Positions 34,314 to 43,014 of a stretch of DNA of 64,000 bases are shown here, piece after piece. The DNA is from Streptomyces akebiae. Lineage in GTDB: Bacteria; Actinomycetota; Actinomycetes; Streptomycetales; Streptomycetaceae. Position numbers and translations under genes: made by a program. The stretch spans positions 6,448,001 to 6,512,000 of the forward strand of contig NZ_CP080647.1 of the NCBI RefSeq assembly GCF_019599145.1, read 5' to 3'. The first letter of the stretch is position 1; every line of letters starts with the position of its first letter. The notes beneath the pieces were generated by a model that was given only the letters and a program-made list of their open reading frames with translations, was not told the DNA's origin and did not search any database.

Positions 34314-36131
34314 CTACTCGACCGTGACCGACTTGGCGAGGTTCCTGGGCTTGTCGATGTCGCGGCCCAGGGACAGGGCCGTGTGGTAGGCGAGGAGTTG
34401 GAGCGGGATGCCCATGAGGATCGGGTCCAGCTCGTCCTCGTTCTTGGGGACGACGATCGTCTGGTCGGCCTTCTCCTGCTCCTGGTGGGCGACGGCGAGG
34501 ATCTTGCCGCTGCGGGCCTTGATCTCCTCCAGTGCGGCGCGGTTCTTCTCCAGCAGGTCGTCGTCGGGGACGATGGCGACCGTCGGGAGGGCGGGCTCGA
34601 TGAGGGCCAGCGGGCCGTGCTTGAGCTCGGAGGCGGGGTAGGCCTCCGCGTGGATGTAGGAGACCTCCTTGAGCTTCAGGGAGGCCTCGCGGGCCACCGG
34701 GTAGCCCCGCACGCGGCCGATGAAGAGCATCGAGCGGGCCTCGGCGTACTGCTCGGCCAGCTTCTTGATCTCCTCCTCCTGCTCCAGCATCTCGGAGATC
34801 TGGGCGGGGAGCTTGCGCAGGCCCGCGATGATCCGCTTGCCGTCGCGGACGGAGAGGTCACGGGTGCGGCCCAGGTGCAGCGCCAACAGGGCGAAGGCGA
34901 CCGTGGTGTTGGTGAAGCACTTGGTGGAGACGACGCAGACCTCGGGGCCCGCGTGCACGTAGATGCCGCCGTCCGCCTCGCGGGCGATCGCCGAGCCGAC
35001 GACGTTCACCACGCCGAGGACACGGGCGCCCTTGCGCTTCAGCTCCTGGACGGCCGCCAGCACGTCGTAGGTCTCGCCGGACTGGGAGACGGCGATGTAG
35101 AGGGTGTCGGGGTCGACGACCGCGTTGCGGTAGCGGAACTCCGACGCCGGCTCGGCGTCCGCGGGGATGCGGGCCAGCTCCTCGATCATCTGGGCGCCGA
35201 TCATGCCCGCGTGGTACGAGGTGCCGCAGCCGAGGATCTTGACGCGGCGGATCTGGCGCGCCTCGCGGGCGTCCAGGTTGAGGCCGCCGAGGTGCACGGT
35301 GGAGAAGCGGTCGTCGATCCGGCCGCGCAGGACGCGGTCCACGGCGTCGGCCTGCTCGTGGATCTCCTTGTGCATGTAGGTGTCGTGGCCGCCCATGTCG
35401 TACGAGGCGGCCTCCCACTCCACGGTGGTGGGCTCCGCCGTGGTGCGGGTGCCCTCCGTGGTGTAGGTGCGGAAGTCGTCGGCCTTGAGGGTGGCCATCT
35501 CGCCGTCGTCGAGGGTGACGATCTGGCGGGTGTGGGCGACCAGAGCGGCTATGTCCGAGGCGACGAACATCTCCTTCTCGCCGATGCCGAGGACGACCGG
35601 GGAGCCGTTGCGGGCCACGACGATGCGGTCGTTGAAGTCGGCGTGCATGACGGCGATGCCGTACGTGCCCTCGACGATGCGCACCGCCTGGCGGACCTTC
35701 TCCTCCAGGGTGGTGGCCTGGGAGCGGGCGATGAGGTGGGTGAGGACCTCGGTGTCGGTCTCGGAGAGGAACTCGACGCCGTCCGCTTCGAGCTTCTTCC
35801 GCAGGTCGGAGGCGTTGTCGATGATGCCGTTGTGGACGACGGCGACCTTGTTGTCGGCCGACATGTGCGGGTGGGCGTTCACGTCGGACGGGGCGCCGTG
35901 GGTCGCCCAGCGGGTGTGGGCGATGCCGGTGGTGCCCTTGAAGCGCGCGGGGACCTTGGCCTCCAGGTCCCGGACCCGGCCCTTGGCCTTGACCATCTTC
36001 AGGCCGGCCGTCTTGGGCGAGGTGACGACTATGCCCGCGGAGTCGTAGCCCCGGTACTCCAGGCGCTGCAGGCCCTCCAGGAGCAGCGGCGCCACGTCGC
36101 GCTTGCCGATGTAACCGACAATCCCGCACAT
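34314..36131 (-). CDS. glmS: glutamine-fructose-6-phosphate aminotransferase
   Basis: The product has 605 residues. Cys2 in MCGIVGYIG is the glutaminase nucleophile. RWATHGAPSDVNAHPH is the class II amidotransferase core. Two SIS isomerase domains follow (ILGCGTSYHAGMIGAQMIEE; MLFIGRVRGYPVAREASLKL) and the end is PRNLAKSVTVE. It makes glucosamine-6-phosphate for peptidoglycan and other amino sugars. The small gene upstream is 16 bases away and surely cotranscribed. No glmS ribozyme was recognised, as expected in actinobacteria. Confidence 0.95.
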   Translation of the reverse strand: MCGIVGYIGKRDVAPLLLEGLQRLEYRGYDSAGIVVTSPKTAGLKMVKAKGRVRDLEAKVPARFKGTTGIAHTRWATHGAPSDVNAHPHMSADNKVAVVHNGIIDNASDLRKKLEADGVEFLSETDTEVLTHLIARSQATTLEEKVRQAVRIVEGTYGIAVMHADFNDRIVVARNGSPVVLGIGEKEMFVASDIAALVAHTRQIVTLDDGEMATLKADDFRTYTTEGTRTTAEPTTVEWEAASYDMGGHDTYMHKEIHEQADAVDRVLRGRIDDRFSTVHLGGLNLDAREARQIRRVKILGCGTSYHAGMIGAQMIEELARIPADAEPASEFRYRNAVVDPDTLYIAVSQSGETYDVLAAVQELKRKGARVLGVVNVVGSAIAREADGGIYVHAGPEVCVVSTKCFTNTTVAFALLALHLGRTRDLSVRDGKRIIAGLRKLPAQISEMLEQEEEIKKLAEQYAEARSMLFIGRVRGYPVAREASLKLKEVSYIHAEAYPASELKHGPLALIEPALPTVAIVPDDDLLEKNRAALEEIKARSGKILAVAHQEQEKADQTIVVPKNEDELDPILMGIPLQLLAYHTALSLGRDIDKPRNLAKSVTVE

Positions 36132-36147
36132 ATATACGTATCCCGTT

Positions 36148-36405
36148 TCAGCCGTAGACGATGCGGCGCAGCTGCCTGAGCGTGAGCTCCGGCGGTGCGA
36201 CCGCCCGGTATTTCAGGTCCGCCTCGATCCGTTCGAAGATCGTCGCGTTCACCAGGCCCTGGGCCTGGAGCTCGCGGTGGCGGCGACGGACGTACTGCTC
36301 GGTCGTCTCGTCGAAGTAGGCGAGCACGTCCTGGATCACACGCAGCGCCTCGCCCCGGTTGAGGGGCGAGGATCGCGTCAAATGATCAACAAGTTCGTCG
36401 TGCAC
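36148..36405 (-). CDS. small conserved protein upstream of glmS
   Basis: The product has 85 residues from GTG 36405, which follows CCCAGGATC. A longer form from TTG 36441 adds MRNALRYPRIYR but would place a perfect palindrome right on its ribosome site. The protein is helical and charged (NRGEALRVIQDVLAYFDETT; RRRHRELQAQGLVNATIFER). No known domain recognised. Tight linkage to glmS suggests a role with or control of that enzyme; this is inference. Confidence 0.72.
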   Translation of the reverse strand: MHDELVDHLTRSSPLNRGEALRVIQDVLAYFDETTEQYVRRRHRELQAQGLVNATIFERIEADLKYRAVAPPELTLRQLRRIVYG

Positions 36406-36446
36406 TCGGTAGATCCTGGGGTACCGGAGGGCGTTTCGCAAGAATT

Positions 36447-36464
36447 CTGCCCGATATCGGGCAG
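36447..36464. promoter_or_regulatory. perfect 18-bp palindrome upstream of the glmS operon
   Basis: CTGCCCGATATCGGGCAG is a perfect palindrome 42 bases before the preferred start of the small gene that precedes glmS. It has no loop, so it looks like a protein-binding site, not a terminator. It does not match the DasR site. The cognate regulator is unknown. Confidence 0.6.
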
Positions 36465-36562
36465 GGTACTGTTACTGACCCTTGGGGGAACGTTGAGCGT
36501 GTTATGAGTGGCTGTTCGTGCGCTGTCCGCACAGGGTCCCGTATCCCGTTGCGCCCAAGACG

Positions 36563-37438
36563 TCAGAGGCGTTTGAGGACCGCCTGCTTGGCCAACGTGA
36601 ACTCCTCGTCCGTGAGCACTCCGGACCGGTGCAGGTCGCCCAGTTCGCGCAGGCGGCGCAGCAGGGCGTCGTGGTCCTCCTCGGGGGCGGCCCGGTCCCG
36701 GGGCGACGGGGGCGGAGTGAGCTCTTGCGGCGCCGCGGCCGCCGGATGCGGCAGCCGCGCCTGAACGGCCGCCGCGACCAGGGCCATCAGCGGGTCCTTC
36801 TTGAAGCCCCACAGCTCGACGGAGTTGGGGTCGTACTTGGGCGGGGCCTTGGTCGGCGCGTTCCGCACGGTGAAGCGGAGGTGGCCGTTCTCCAGGCCGA
36901 CCGAGGGATGCCACTCGACGGCCGCTATGTCCGTCAGTGACAGTGTCCGCGCTCCGGCCGCGGCCTTCGCGTCCTCGGTCTTCCAGTTCCACTCCAGCCG
37001 TACGCGGTCGCCGTCGAAGCTCGCGGTGCCGTCCCCGGCGGAGACGGAGAGCGGGACGGCCGGACCGGTGAGGAGATAGGTGTCCACCGCGTCGGTCGGC
37101 ACCTCGTCCAGGAGCAGCGCGTTGCGGATCTCGTCCACGAAGTACTCGGCGACGCCGTACCGGTCGGCGTCGACGCTCAGCTGGTACGGGTCGTCGGTGT
37201 CGGTGAGCCGGCCGCCGGTCGCCTGGAGGAGGGGGTCGGAGCCGTCGCGCAGCCGGAGCCGCAGCCGTCCCGACTTCCTGCCCTGCTCGAAGGAGATGCC
37301 CGCCAACGCGCCCAGCGGGACGGCGAGTTCACCCAGGGTCTTGCGGAGCAGGCTCACGCTCTTGTCGCGGCCCGGGGTCAGCCGCAGGGTGTCGCCGTCG
37401 AAGGTCCACGTGCCGTCCCGTTGGAGGATTTCCGCCAT
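36563..37438 (-). CDS. DUF4429-type protein with SHOCT tail
   Basis: The product has 291 residues. Two related beta-rich domains are visible: WTFDGDTLRLTPGRDKSVSL to EYFVDEIRN (1-105), and ASFDGDRVRLEWNWKTEDAK to FKKDPLMALVAAAV (135-230). These look like tandem DUF4429 domains. The end LLRRLRELGDLHRSGVLTDE followed by EFTLAKQAVL is a SHOCT oligomerisation motif. Function unknown; soluble. It is divergent from the hexosaminidase gene, and the DasR-type site lies between them. Confidence 0.85.
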   Translation of the reverse strand: MAEILQRDGTWTFDGDTLRLTPGRDKSVSLLRKTLGELAVPLGALAGISFEQGRKSGRLRLRLRDGSDPLLQATGGRLTDTDDPYQLSVDADRYGVAEYFVDEIRNALLLDEVPTDAVDTYLLTGPAVPLSVSAGDGTASFDGDRVRLEWNWKTEDAKAAAGARTLSLTDIAAVEWHPSVGLENGHLRFTVRNAPTKAPPKYDPNSVELWGFKKDPLMALVAAAVQARLPHPAAAAPQELTPPPSPRDRAAPEEDHDALLRRLRELGDLHRSGVLTDEEFTLAKQAVLKRL

Positions 37439-37468
37439 GCGGGGATTCTTCCATCGGCTGCGAGGAGA

Positions 37469-37484
37469 GATGGTCTAGACCTGA
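37469..37484. promoter_or_regulatory. DasR-responsive element (dre)-like site
   Basis: GATGGTCTAGACCTGA contains the full core TGGTCTAGACC of the DasR consensus ACTGGTCTAGACCAGT. It lies 59 bases before the hexosaminidase start and 31 bases before the divergent DUF4429 gene. DasR is the GntR-type repressor of amino-sugar uptake and chitin use, released by phosphorylated glucosamine. Confidence 0.85.
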
Positions 37485-37542
37485 AGGGGGTGGAGAGGCG
37501 ATGGTGGGAGGCGCACAGTTCGATAAGTGGAGGGAGCTCGTC

Positions 37543-39162
37543 GTGAGATCGCACCACGGATCGACCCGCCTTCTCGGCTCGCTGCTGCTGGTGGTGGCGG
37601 CCGGGATCTTCGCCGTGGGAGCCACGCCCGTGTCCGAGAACGCCCCTGCCGACGCCTCTGCCGACGCCGCCACCGTCCCGCTGGGGCGGGTGATCCCGGC
37701 CCCCGCCTCGGTCCGGGCCGACGGAGAGCCGTACCGGCTGACGAGCGGTACGCGCATCGTCGTGGACGGCGGCCCCGAGGCTCACCGGGTGGGGGAGTAC
37801 CTCGCCGGGATCCTGCGGCCCTCGACGGGATACCGGCTGCCGGTGACCGAACGCCAGGAGGCCGGAATCCGCCTCCGGTTGGCCCCCGGGGAGACGGGTC
37901 TCGGCCAGGAGGGGTATCGGCTGCGGAGCGGACGCTTGGGCGTCACCCTCACCGCCCGCGCGCCCGCCGGGCTCTTCCACGCCGTCCAGACCCTGCGCCA
38001 ACTGCTGCCCGCCGCCGTCGAGAAGGACTCCGTGCAGCCGGGCCCCTGGCTGGTCGCGGGCGGCACGATCGAGGACACCCCGCGCTACGGCTGGCGCGGC
38101 GCGATGCTGGACGTCTCCCGCCACTTCTTCACCGTCGGCCAGGTGAAGCGCTACATCGACCAGTTGGCGCTCTACAAGTTCAACAAGCTGCATCTGCACC
38201 TCTCCGACGACCAGGGCTGGCGCATCGCGATCGACTCCTGGCCGCGCCTCGCCTCGTACGGCGGCTCCACGCAGGTCGGCGGCGGCCCCGGCGGCCACTA
38301 CAGCAAGGCCGACTACCAGGAGATCGTCCGGTACGCGGCCTCGCGTCACCTGGAGGTCGTCCCCGAGATCGACATGCCGGGTCACACCAACGCGGCGCTC
38401 GCCTCCTACGCCGAGCTGAACTGCGACGGTGTCGCGCCCCCGCTCTACACCGGCACCGAGGTCGGATTCAGCTCCCTGTGCGTCGACAAGGACGTGACGT
38501 ACGACTTCGTGGACGACGTCGTACGGGAGCTGGCCGCGCTCACGCCGGGGCGGTACCTCCACATCGGCGGCGACGAGGCGCACTCCACCAGCCACGAGGA
38601 CTACGCGAAGTTCATGGACCGGGTGCAGCCGGTCGTCGAGCGGTACGGCAAGACCGTGGTCGGCTGGCACCAGCTGACCGGGGCCGCGCCGGCGCGGGGT
38701 GCTCTCGCGCAGTACTGGGGGCTGGACAGCACGGGTGCGGAGGAGAAGGAGCGGGTGGCCGCCGCCGCGCGCAACGGGACGGGGATCGTGCTGTCGCCCG
38801 CCGACCGGATCTACCTCGACATGAAGTACGACAAGGACACGCCGCTGGGGCTGGACTGGGCCGGGTACGTGGATGTGCGGCGGGCGTACGACTGGGATCC
38901 GGGGGCCTATCTGGCGGGGGTGCCGGCGGGGGCTGTCCGGGGGGTCGAGGCGCCGTTGTGGAGCGAGACGATCGTGACCTCGGAGGATGTTGAGTACATG
39001 GCGTTCCCGAGGGTGGTGGGGGTTGCCGAGTTGGGGTGGTCGCCGGTGGGTGCGCTCGACTGGGAGGGGTATCGGGTGCGGTTGGGTGCGCAGGGGGCGC
39101 GGTGGGATGCGTTGGGGGTTGGGTACTTTCGGGCGCCGGGGGTGCCGTGGGGTGCGCGGTAG
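37543..39162 (+). CDS. secreted GH20 beta-N-acetylhexosaminidase
   Basis: The product has 539 residues from GTG 37543, which follows GGAGGGAG; an in-frame ATG at 37501 lacks such a site. A signal peptide (about 1-35, LLGSLLLVVAAGIFAVGATP) is followed by a GH20b domain and the catalytic barrel. HIGGDEAHST holds the Asp-Glu pair, in which Glu is the acid and Asp assists the acetamido group. It releases GlcNAc from chitin fragments or wall material outside the cell. The upstream dre supports DasR control. Confidence 0.92.
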   Translation: MRSHHGSTRLLGSLLLVVAAGIFAVGATPVSENAPADASADAATVPLGRVIPAPASVRADGEPYRLTSGTRIVVDGGPEAHRVGEYLAGILRPSTGYRLPVTERQEAGIRLRLAPGETGLGQEGYRLRSGRLGVTLTARAPAGLFHAVQTLRQLLPAAVEKDSVQPGPWLVAGGTIEDTPRYGWRGAMLDVSRHFFTVGQVKRYIDQLALYKFNKLHLHLSDDQGWRIAIDSWPRLASYGGSTQVGGGPGGHYSKADYQEIVRYAASRHLEVVPEIDMPGHTNAALASYAELNCDGVAPPLYTGTEVGFSSLCVDKDVTYDFVDDVVRELAALTPGRYLHIGGDEAHSTSHEDYAKFMDRVQPVVERYGKTVVGWHQLTGAAPARGALAQYWGLDSTGAEEKERVAAAARNGTGIVLSPADRIYLDMKYDKDTPLGLDWAGYVDVRRAYDWDPGAYLAGVPAGAVRGVEAPLWSETIVTSEDVEYMAFPRVVGVAELGWSPVGALDWEGYRVRLGAQGARWDALGVGYFRAPGVPWGAR

Positions 39163-39200
39163 GGGGGTGGGGTGCGTGTCTCGTCGGCGGGTGCGGGTGA

Positions 39201-39233
39201 GTGGGGCTTCTCGCGCAGTTCCCCGCGCCCCTG
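39201..39233 (+). repeat. 33-bp intergenic repeat, copy 1
   Basis: The segment begins GTGGGGCTTCTCGCGCAGTT and ends CCCCGCGCCCCTG. It is repeated exactly, in inverted orientation, at 45531-45563. The following CCCCTG-AAAAG-CAGGGG forms a small hairpin. Elements of this type are scattered between genes in Streptomyces chromosomes. Confidence 0.9.
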
Positions 39234-39337
39234 AAAAGCAGGGGCTGCGCCCCGTGCTTTTCCCGTCCGCGGTCCGTCGGCTTTCGCGTCCGCGGCTGCG
39301 TCGCCTTTGGCCCGCAGCTGGATGACGGCCCCATGCG

Positions 39338-39374
39338 ACGGGCACCTCGGAGGACCGTACTCCGAGGTGCCCGT
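39338..39374. terminator. 14-bp terminator between hexosaminidase and desD
   Basis: ACGGGCACCTCGGA (39338-39351) pairs perfectly with TCCGAGGTGCCCGT (39361-39374) around a 9-base loop. It lies 22 bases past the desD stop and serves the convergent hexosaminidase as well. Confidence 0.88.
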
Positions 39375-39395
39375 CAGTTTGTGGTGGGGCGGTGG

Positions 39396-41168
39396 TTACA
39401 GGCCCGCTATGGGGTTCTTCAGGTTGCCGACCAGTTGGAGTGCGCCCGCCGGGTCCGCGAGGTCGACCATCTGCTTGTTGTTGCGGAGTTGGAGGCGGTT
39501 GAGGCAGGACAGGGCGAACTCGGGGGCGAACATGTCGTACTGGGCGAACTTGTCGGCGAGTTCGGGCATCGCGTGCTGGTAGTCGCGGACGGTCTCGGCG
39601 ACCGTGCGCCAGAAGTCCTCCTCGTCCAGGACGCCCTCCTCGGCGAGGTTCGCGGCCAGGAAGCGGAAGAAGCAGTCGAAGACGTCCGTGAAGAGGGACA
39701 GGAGCTTCTTGTCCTCGGGGACGTCGACGCGGAGGCGTTCGACCGTCGGTGGGAGCACCGCGTCCGGGTCCATGACCGCGATCTCCTCGGCGATGTCCTT
39801 GTAGATCGCCCGCTCGACCACGCCGTCCTTCAGGACCAGGATCACGTTCTCTCCGTGCGGCATGAACACGAGGTCGTAGGCGTAGAAGCTGTGCAGGAGC
39901 GGGGTGAAGTACGCCTTCAGATAGCGGCGCAGCCAGTCGGTCGGGGTCAGCCCCGAGCGCTCGATCAGTGCCGCCGCGAAGCCCCTGCCCTCGTGGTCGA
40001 CATGGACCAGGGAGGCCATCGTCGCCAGGGACTCGCCCTCCTGGAGCATGGACACCGGGCTCTCGCGCCACAGCGCGGCCAGCATCTTGCGGTACGCGGA
40101 GAACTTGTCGGTGGCGGCCTCGTACTCCAGGTGCCGGTAGCCGACGGCCGCGCGCTCCCGGATGATCGACAGACCCGTGGACTTCAGGACCGGGTCGCTG
40201 TCGATGAGCCCGGCCAGCCAGTCGTTGATCGCCGGCGTCGCCTCCATGTACGCCGCCGACAGGCCGCGCATGAAGCCCATGTTGAGGACGGACAGGGCCG
40301 TCTTGACGTAGTGCTTCCCGGGGGCGGAGCTGTTGAAGAACGTCCGGATCGACTGCTGGGCCAGGTATTCGTCGTCACCCTCGCCGAGGCAGACCAGGTG
40401 CTGCTGGGCCACCTCGGCGGCGAAGGTGACGGAGAGCTTGTTCCACCACTGCCAGGGGTGGACCGGGATGAAGAGGTAGTCGGCGGGGTCCAGTTCGAGG
40501 TCGGTGAGGACCGAGCGGAAGCGGGCGACCGTCTCCGCGCCCAGTTCGTCCCGCAGGAAGGCCTCGTACTCGATGCCCACGCCCGCCGTGAACGCCGCCC
40601 GGGAGCGGTGCGCGGCCAGCCAGACCAGGCGGACCGGGTTCGCCGTCTCGGGAGCGTAGGACAGGTACTCGTGGACGCCGAAGCCGAGGCGGCCGTTGTT
40701 GGCGACGAAGCAGGGGTGGCCCTCGGTCATCCCGGTCTCGATGGCCTGGAAGCCGGCGTCCACCAGCTCGGCTACGGGCGTCTGCGGCTTGGTGAGCTTG
40801 TAGCAGGTGCCGGCGAGGGTGGAGGAGATCTCCTCCAGGTAGACCGGGAGGATCTCGTCGCTCAGGCCCAGGGACCGCTTCAGCTCGATGAAGAAGTCCA
40901 GCGCGGCGAGGGGGAGGTCGACGCCGTCCCGGCGACGGGTGATCGAGTCGGCGTCGACCTGCCAGTGGTCGAGGGCACGCCGGACGGCGGTGAACCCGTA
41001 GCGGGTCTGACCGTCGTCGCTGCGGACCTCGAAGCGGCCGTCGGCGGTGGCCTCCGGCGTGATGAGCCGCTCGTGGGCGAACTCGGCGAGGGCCTTGCGG
41101 ATGAGCAGGCGGTTGGCCCGTGCCCAGCGGTGGGGGGACAGATGCGCTACGGCGTCGGACAGGGTCAT
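39396..41168 (-). CDS. desD: desferrioxamine synthetase DesD (NIS synthetase)
   Basis: The product has 590 residues of the IucA/IucC family. The ATP-binding and synthetase core is visible in EGHPCFVANNGRLGFGVHEY, then DYLFIPVHPWQWWNKL and SSAPGKHYVKTALSVLNMGF; the FhuF-like C-terminal part contains YAYDLVFMPHGENVILVLKD. It activates N-succinyl-N-hydroxycadaverine and joins three units, finally closing the ring of desferrioxamine E. ATG 41168 overlaps the desC stop (ATGA). It is the last gene of desABCD. Confidence 0.96.
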   Translation of the reverse strand: MTLSDAVAHLSPHRWARANRLLIRKALAEFAHERLITPEATADGRFEVRSDDGQTRYGFTAVRRALDHWQVDADSITRRRDGVDLPLAALDFFIELKRSLGLSDEILPVYLEEISSTLAGTCYKLTKPQTPVAELVDAGFQAIETGMTEGHPCFVANNGRLGFGVHEYLSYAPETANPVRLVWLAAHRSRAAFTAGVGIEYEAFLRDELGAETVARFRSVLTDLELDPADYLFIPVHPWQWWNKLSVTFAAEVAQQHLVCLGEGDDEYLAQQSIRTFFNSSAPGKHYVKTALSVLNMGFMRGLSAAYMEATPAINDWLAGLIDSDPVLKSTGLSIIRERAAVGYRHLEYEAATDKFSAYRKMLAALWRESPVSMLQEGESLATMASLVHVDHEGRGFAAALIERSGLTPTDWLRRYLKAYFTPLLHSFYAYDLVFMPHGENVILVLKDGVVERAIYKDIAEEIAVMDPDAVLPPTVERLRVDVPEDKKLLSLFTDVFDCFFRFLAANLAEEGVLDEEDFWRTVAETVRDYQHAMPELADKFAQYDMFAPEFALSCLNRLQLRNNKQMVDLADPAGALQLVGNLKNPIAGL

Positions 41169-41728
41169 ACGGCTACTCCTCGGGCAGCCAGGCTCTGGCT
41201 GCGAAAGAACTGCTCTCGCGTGCAGAAGCTCAGCAGTGCGCGCTTCTCCGGCTTGTCGATCTCGCGGTCGGGGACGAAACCGACGACTTCGTTGAGGGCG
41301 TGGACGGCCTTGTTGGACACGTCCGGCTCGACGACGACCCGGTGGGTGGCCGGGTCCTCGAAGAGGTGCGCCATCACGGCGGTGATCACGGCCCTGGTGA
41401 AGCCGTGCACCGGGGTGTCCGTCGGCGGCACCAGGAAGTGCATGCCGACGTCCCCGGGCTCGGGCTCGTACAGGCCGACGAGTTCGCGGTGGGCGGGGTC
41501 GTACTTCTCCATGAGGAACGCGGGTTCGCCGTCGCGCAGCCCCAGCAGGGCGTGGTGGTGCGGGTCGGCCGCGATCTCCATGTACGCCCGCTCGACGTCC
41601 TCCAGCCTGGCGTCCTGCATCATCCAGTACGCCGCCTTGGGGTGCGTGACCCAGCCGTGCAGCAGCTCGGCGTCGGTGAGCGGGTCCAGGGGACGGAAGG
41701 TGAAGTCCGTGCCGTTCAGGCCGCTCAT
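41165..41728 (-). CDS. desC: N-hydroxycadaverine acyltransferase DesC
   Basis: The product has 187 residues of the IucB/RhbD acyltransferase group (GNAT fold). Motifs are [37 protein letters not shown] and [20 protein letters not shown]. It acylates N-hydroxycadaverine with succinyl- or acetyl-CoA. It overlaps desB upstream and desD downstream by four bases each, so the operon is fully coupled here. Confidence 0.95.
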   Translation of the reverse strand: MSGLNGTDFTFRPLDPLTDAELLHGWVTHPKAAYWMMQDARLEDVERAYMEIAADPHHHALLGLRDGEPAFLMEKYDPAHRELVGLYEPEPGDVGMHFLVPPTDTPVHGFTRAVITAVMAHLFEDPATHRVVVEPDVSNKAVHALNEVVGFVPDREIDKPEKRALLSFCTREQFFRSQSLAARGVAV

Positions 41729-43014
41729 ACGGCGAACTCCTGGAAGGCGATCGTCTTCTCCACCGGGTAGTACTCGGTGCCGAGCAGCTCGCGGATGATG
41801 TACGCGTTGCGGTACGCGCCCATGCCCAGGTCGGGCGAGGTGATGCTGTGGGTGTGGACGCCCGCGTTCTGGAGGAAGATCCCCCGGCCGGTGGTGTCGA
41901 TCGCGTAGTTGCGGGCCACGTCGAAGCGGCCGTGGCCGTCGAAGACCAGCCGGTCGTTGATCGAGGAGAGGAAGGCCGGCGGCCGGTAGTGGTAGCCGGT
42001 GGCCAGGACCAGGCCCTCGGTCTCGATCTCGAAGTCCTTGCCCTGCTCGTCCTGGCGCAGGCCGAGAACGTACCGCCCGTCCTCGTGCGTGGCGCTGTTG
42101 AGGGACGAGTTGGTGAGCAGGCGGGTCGGTACCGGGCGGCCGCCGGCGGTCACGTTCTTCTGGTAGAGCAGGTCGAAGATCGAGTCGATCAGATCCCCGT
42201 TGATGCCCTTGAACAGGCCCTTCTGCTGCTTCTCCAGCCGGTAGCGGGTCTCCTCGGGCAGCGCGCGGAAGTAGTCGATGTAGTCCGGGGACGTCATCTC
42301 CAGCGTCAGCTTGGTGTATTCGAGGGGGAAGAACCGCGGGGAGCGGGTGACCCAGTTGAGCTGGTAGCCGTGGACGTCGATCTCGGAGAGGAGTTCGTAG
42401 TAGATCTCCGCGGCGCTCTGGCCGCTGCCGACGATCGTGATCGACTTCTTCGACCGCAGCTCCGCCTTGCGGTGCATGTACTGCGCGTTGTGGAAGAAGT
42501 CGCCGCCCAGGTCCTGGCAGGCCTCGGGGATGTACGGGACGGTGCCCGTGCCGAGGACCAGCCGCCGGGCACGCAGGACGTCCCCGTCGGCCGTGCGCAC
42601 GGCGTAGACGTCGTCCTCGTACGTCACCTCCGTCACCGTCGTGCTGAAGCGGACGTTGCTCAGCCGGCCCGCTGCCCAGCGGCAGTAGTCGTCGTACTCG
42701 ACCCGCAGGGGGTAGAAGTTCTCGCGGATGTAGAACGAGTACAGGCGGCCCGAGTCCTTCAGGTAGTTCAGGAAGGAGTACGGGGAGGTCGGGTCGGCGA
42801 GGGTGACCAGGTCCGACATGAACGGGGTCTGGAGGTGGGCGCCGTCGAGGAACATCCCCGAGTGCCACTCGAAGTCCGGCTTCGAGTCCAGGAAGATCCC
42901 GTCGAGTTCGGCGATGGGCTCGGTGAGGCAGGCGAGGCCGAGGTTGAAGGGTCCCAGTCCGATGCCGATGAAGTCGTAGGTCTTCACGGCGGGTTCAGGA
43001 AGCGACGCGGTCAA
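41725..43014 (-). CDS. desB: cadaverine N-monooxygenase DesB
   Basis: The product has about 429 residues. The FAD site is [16 protein letters not shown], the NADPH site [17 protein letters not shown] and the family C-terminal motif [10 protein letters not shown]. It hydroxylates cadaverine at nitrogen using NADPH and oxygen. I chose TTG 43014 ([15 protein letters not shown]) because GGGAGAATCCC sits just before it. ATG 43041 is the alternative and has no such site. Either start overlaps desA, by 20 or 47 bases. Confidence 0.93.
   Translation of the reverse strand: MTASLPEPAVKTYDFIGIGLGPFNLGLACLTEPIAELDGIFLDSKPDFEWHSGMFLDGAHLQTPFMSDLVTLADPTSPYSFLNYLKDSGRLYSFYIRENFYPLRVEYDDYCRWAAGRLSNVRFSTTVTEVTYEDDVYAVRTADGDVLRARRLVLGTGTVPYIPEACQDLGGDFFHNAQYMHRKAELRSKKSITIVGSGQSAAEIYYELLSEIDVHGYQLNWVTRSPRFFPLEYTKLTLEMTSPDYIDYFRALPEETRYRLEKQQKGLFKGINGDLIDSIFDLLYQKNVTAGGRPVPTRLLTNSSLNSATHEDGRYVLGLRQDEQGKDFEIETEGLVLATGYHYRPPAFLSSINDRLVFDGHGRFDVARNYAIDTTGRGIFLQNAGVHTHSITSPDLGMGAYRNAYIIRELLGTEYYPVEKTIAFQEFAV

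Noticed and set aside
34314..36131. glmS ribozyme upstream of glmS
   Set aside because: The gap to the preceding gene is only 16 bases, and the ribozyme is not known in actinobacteria.
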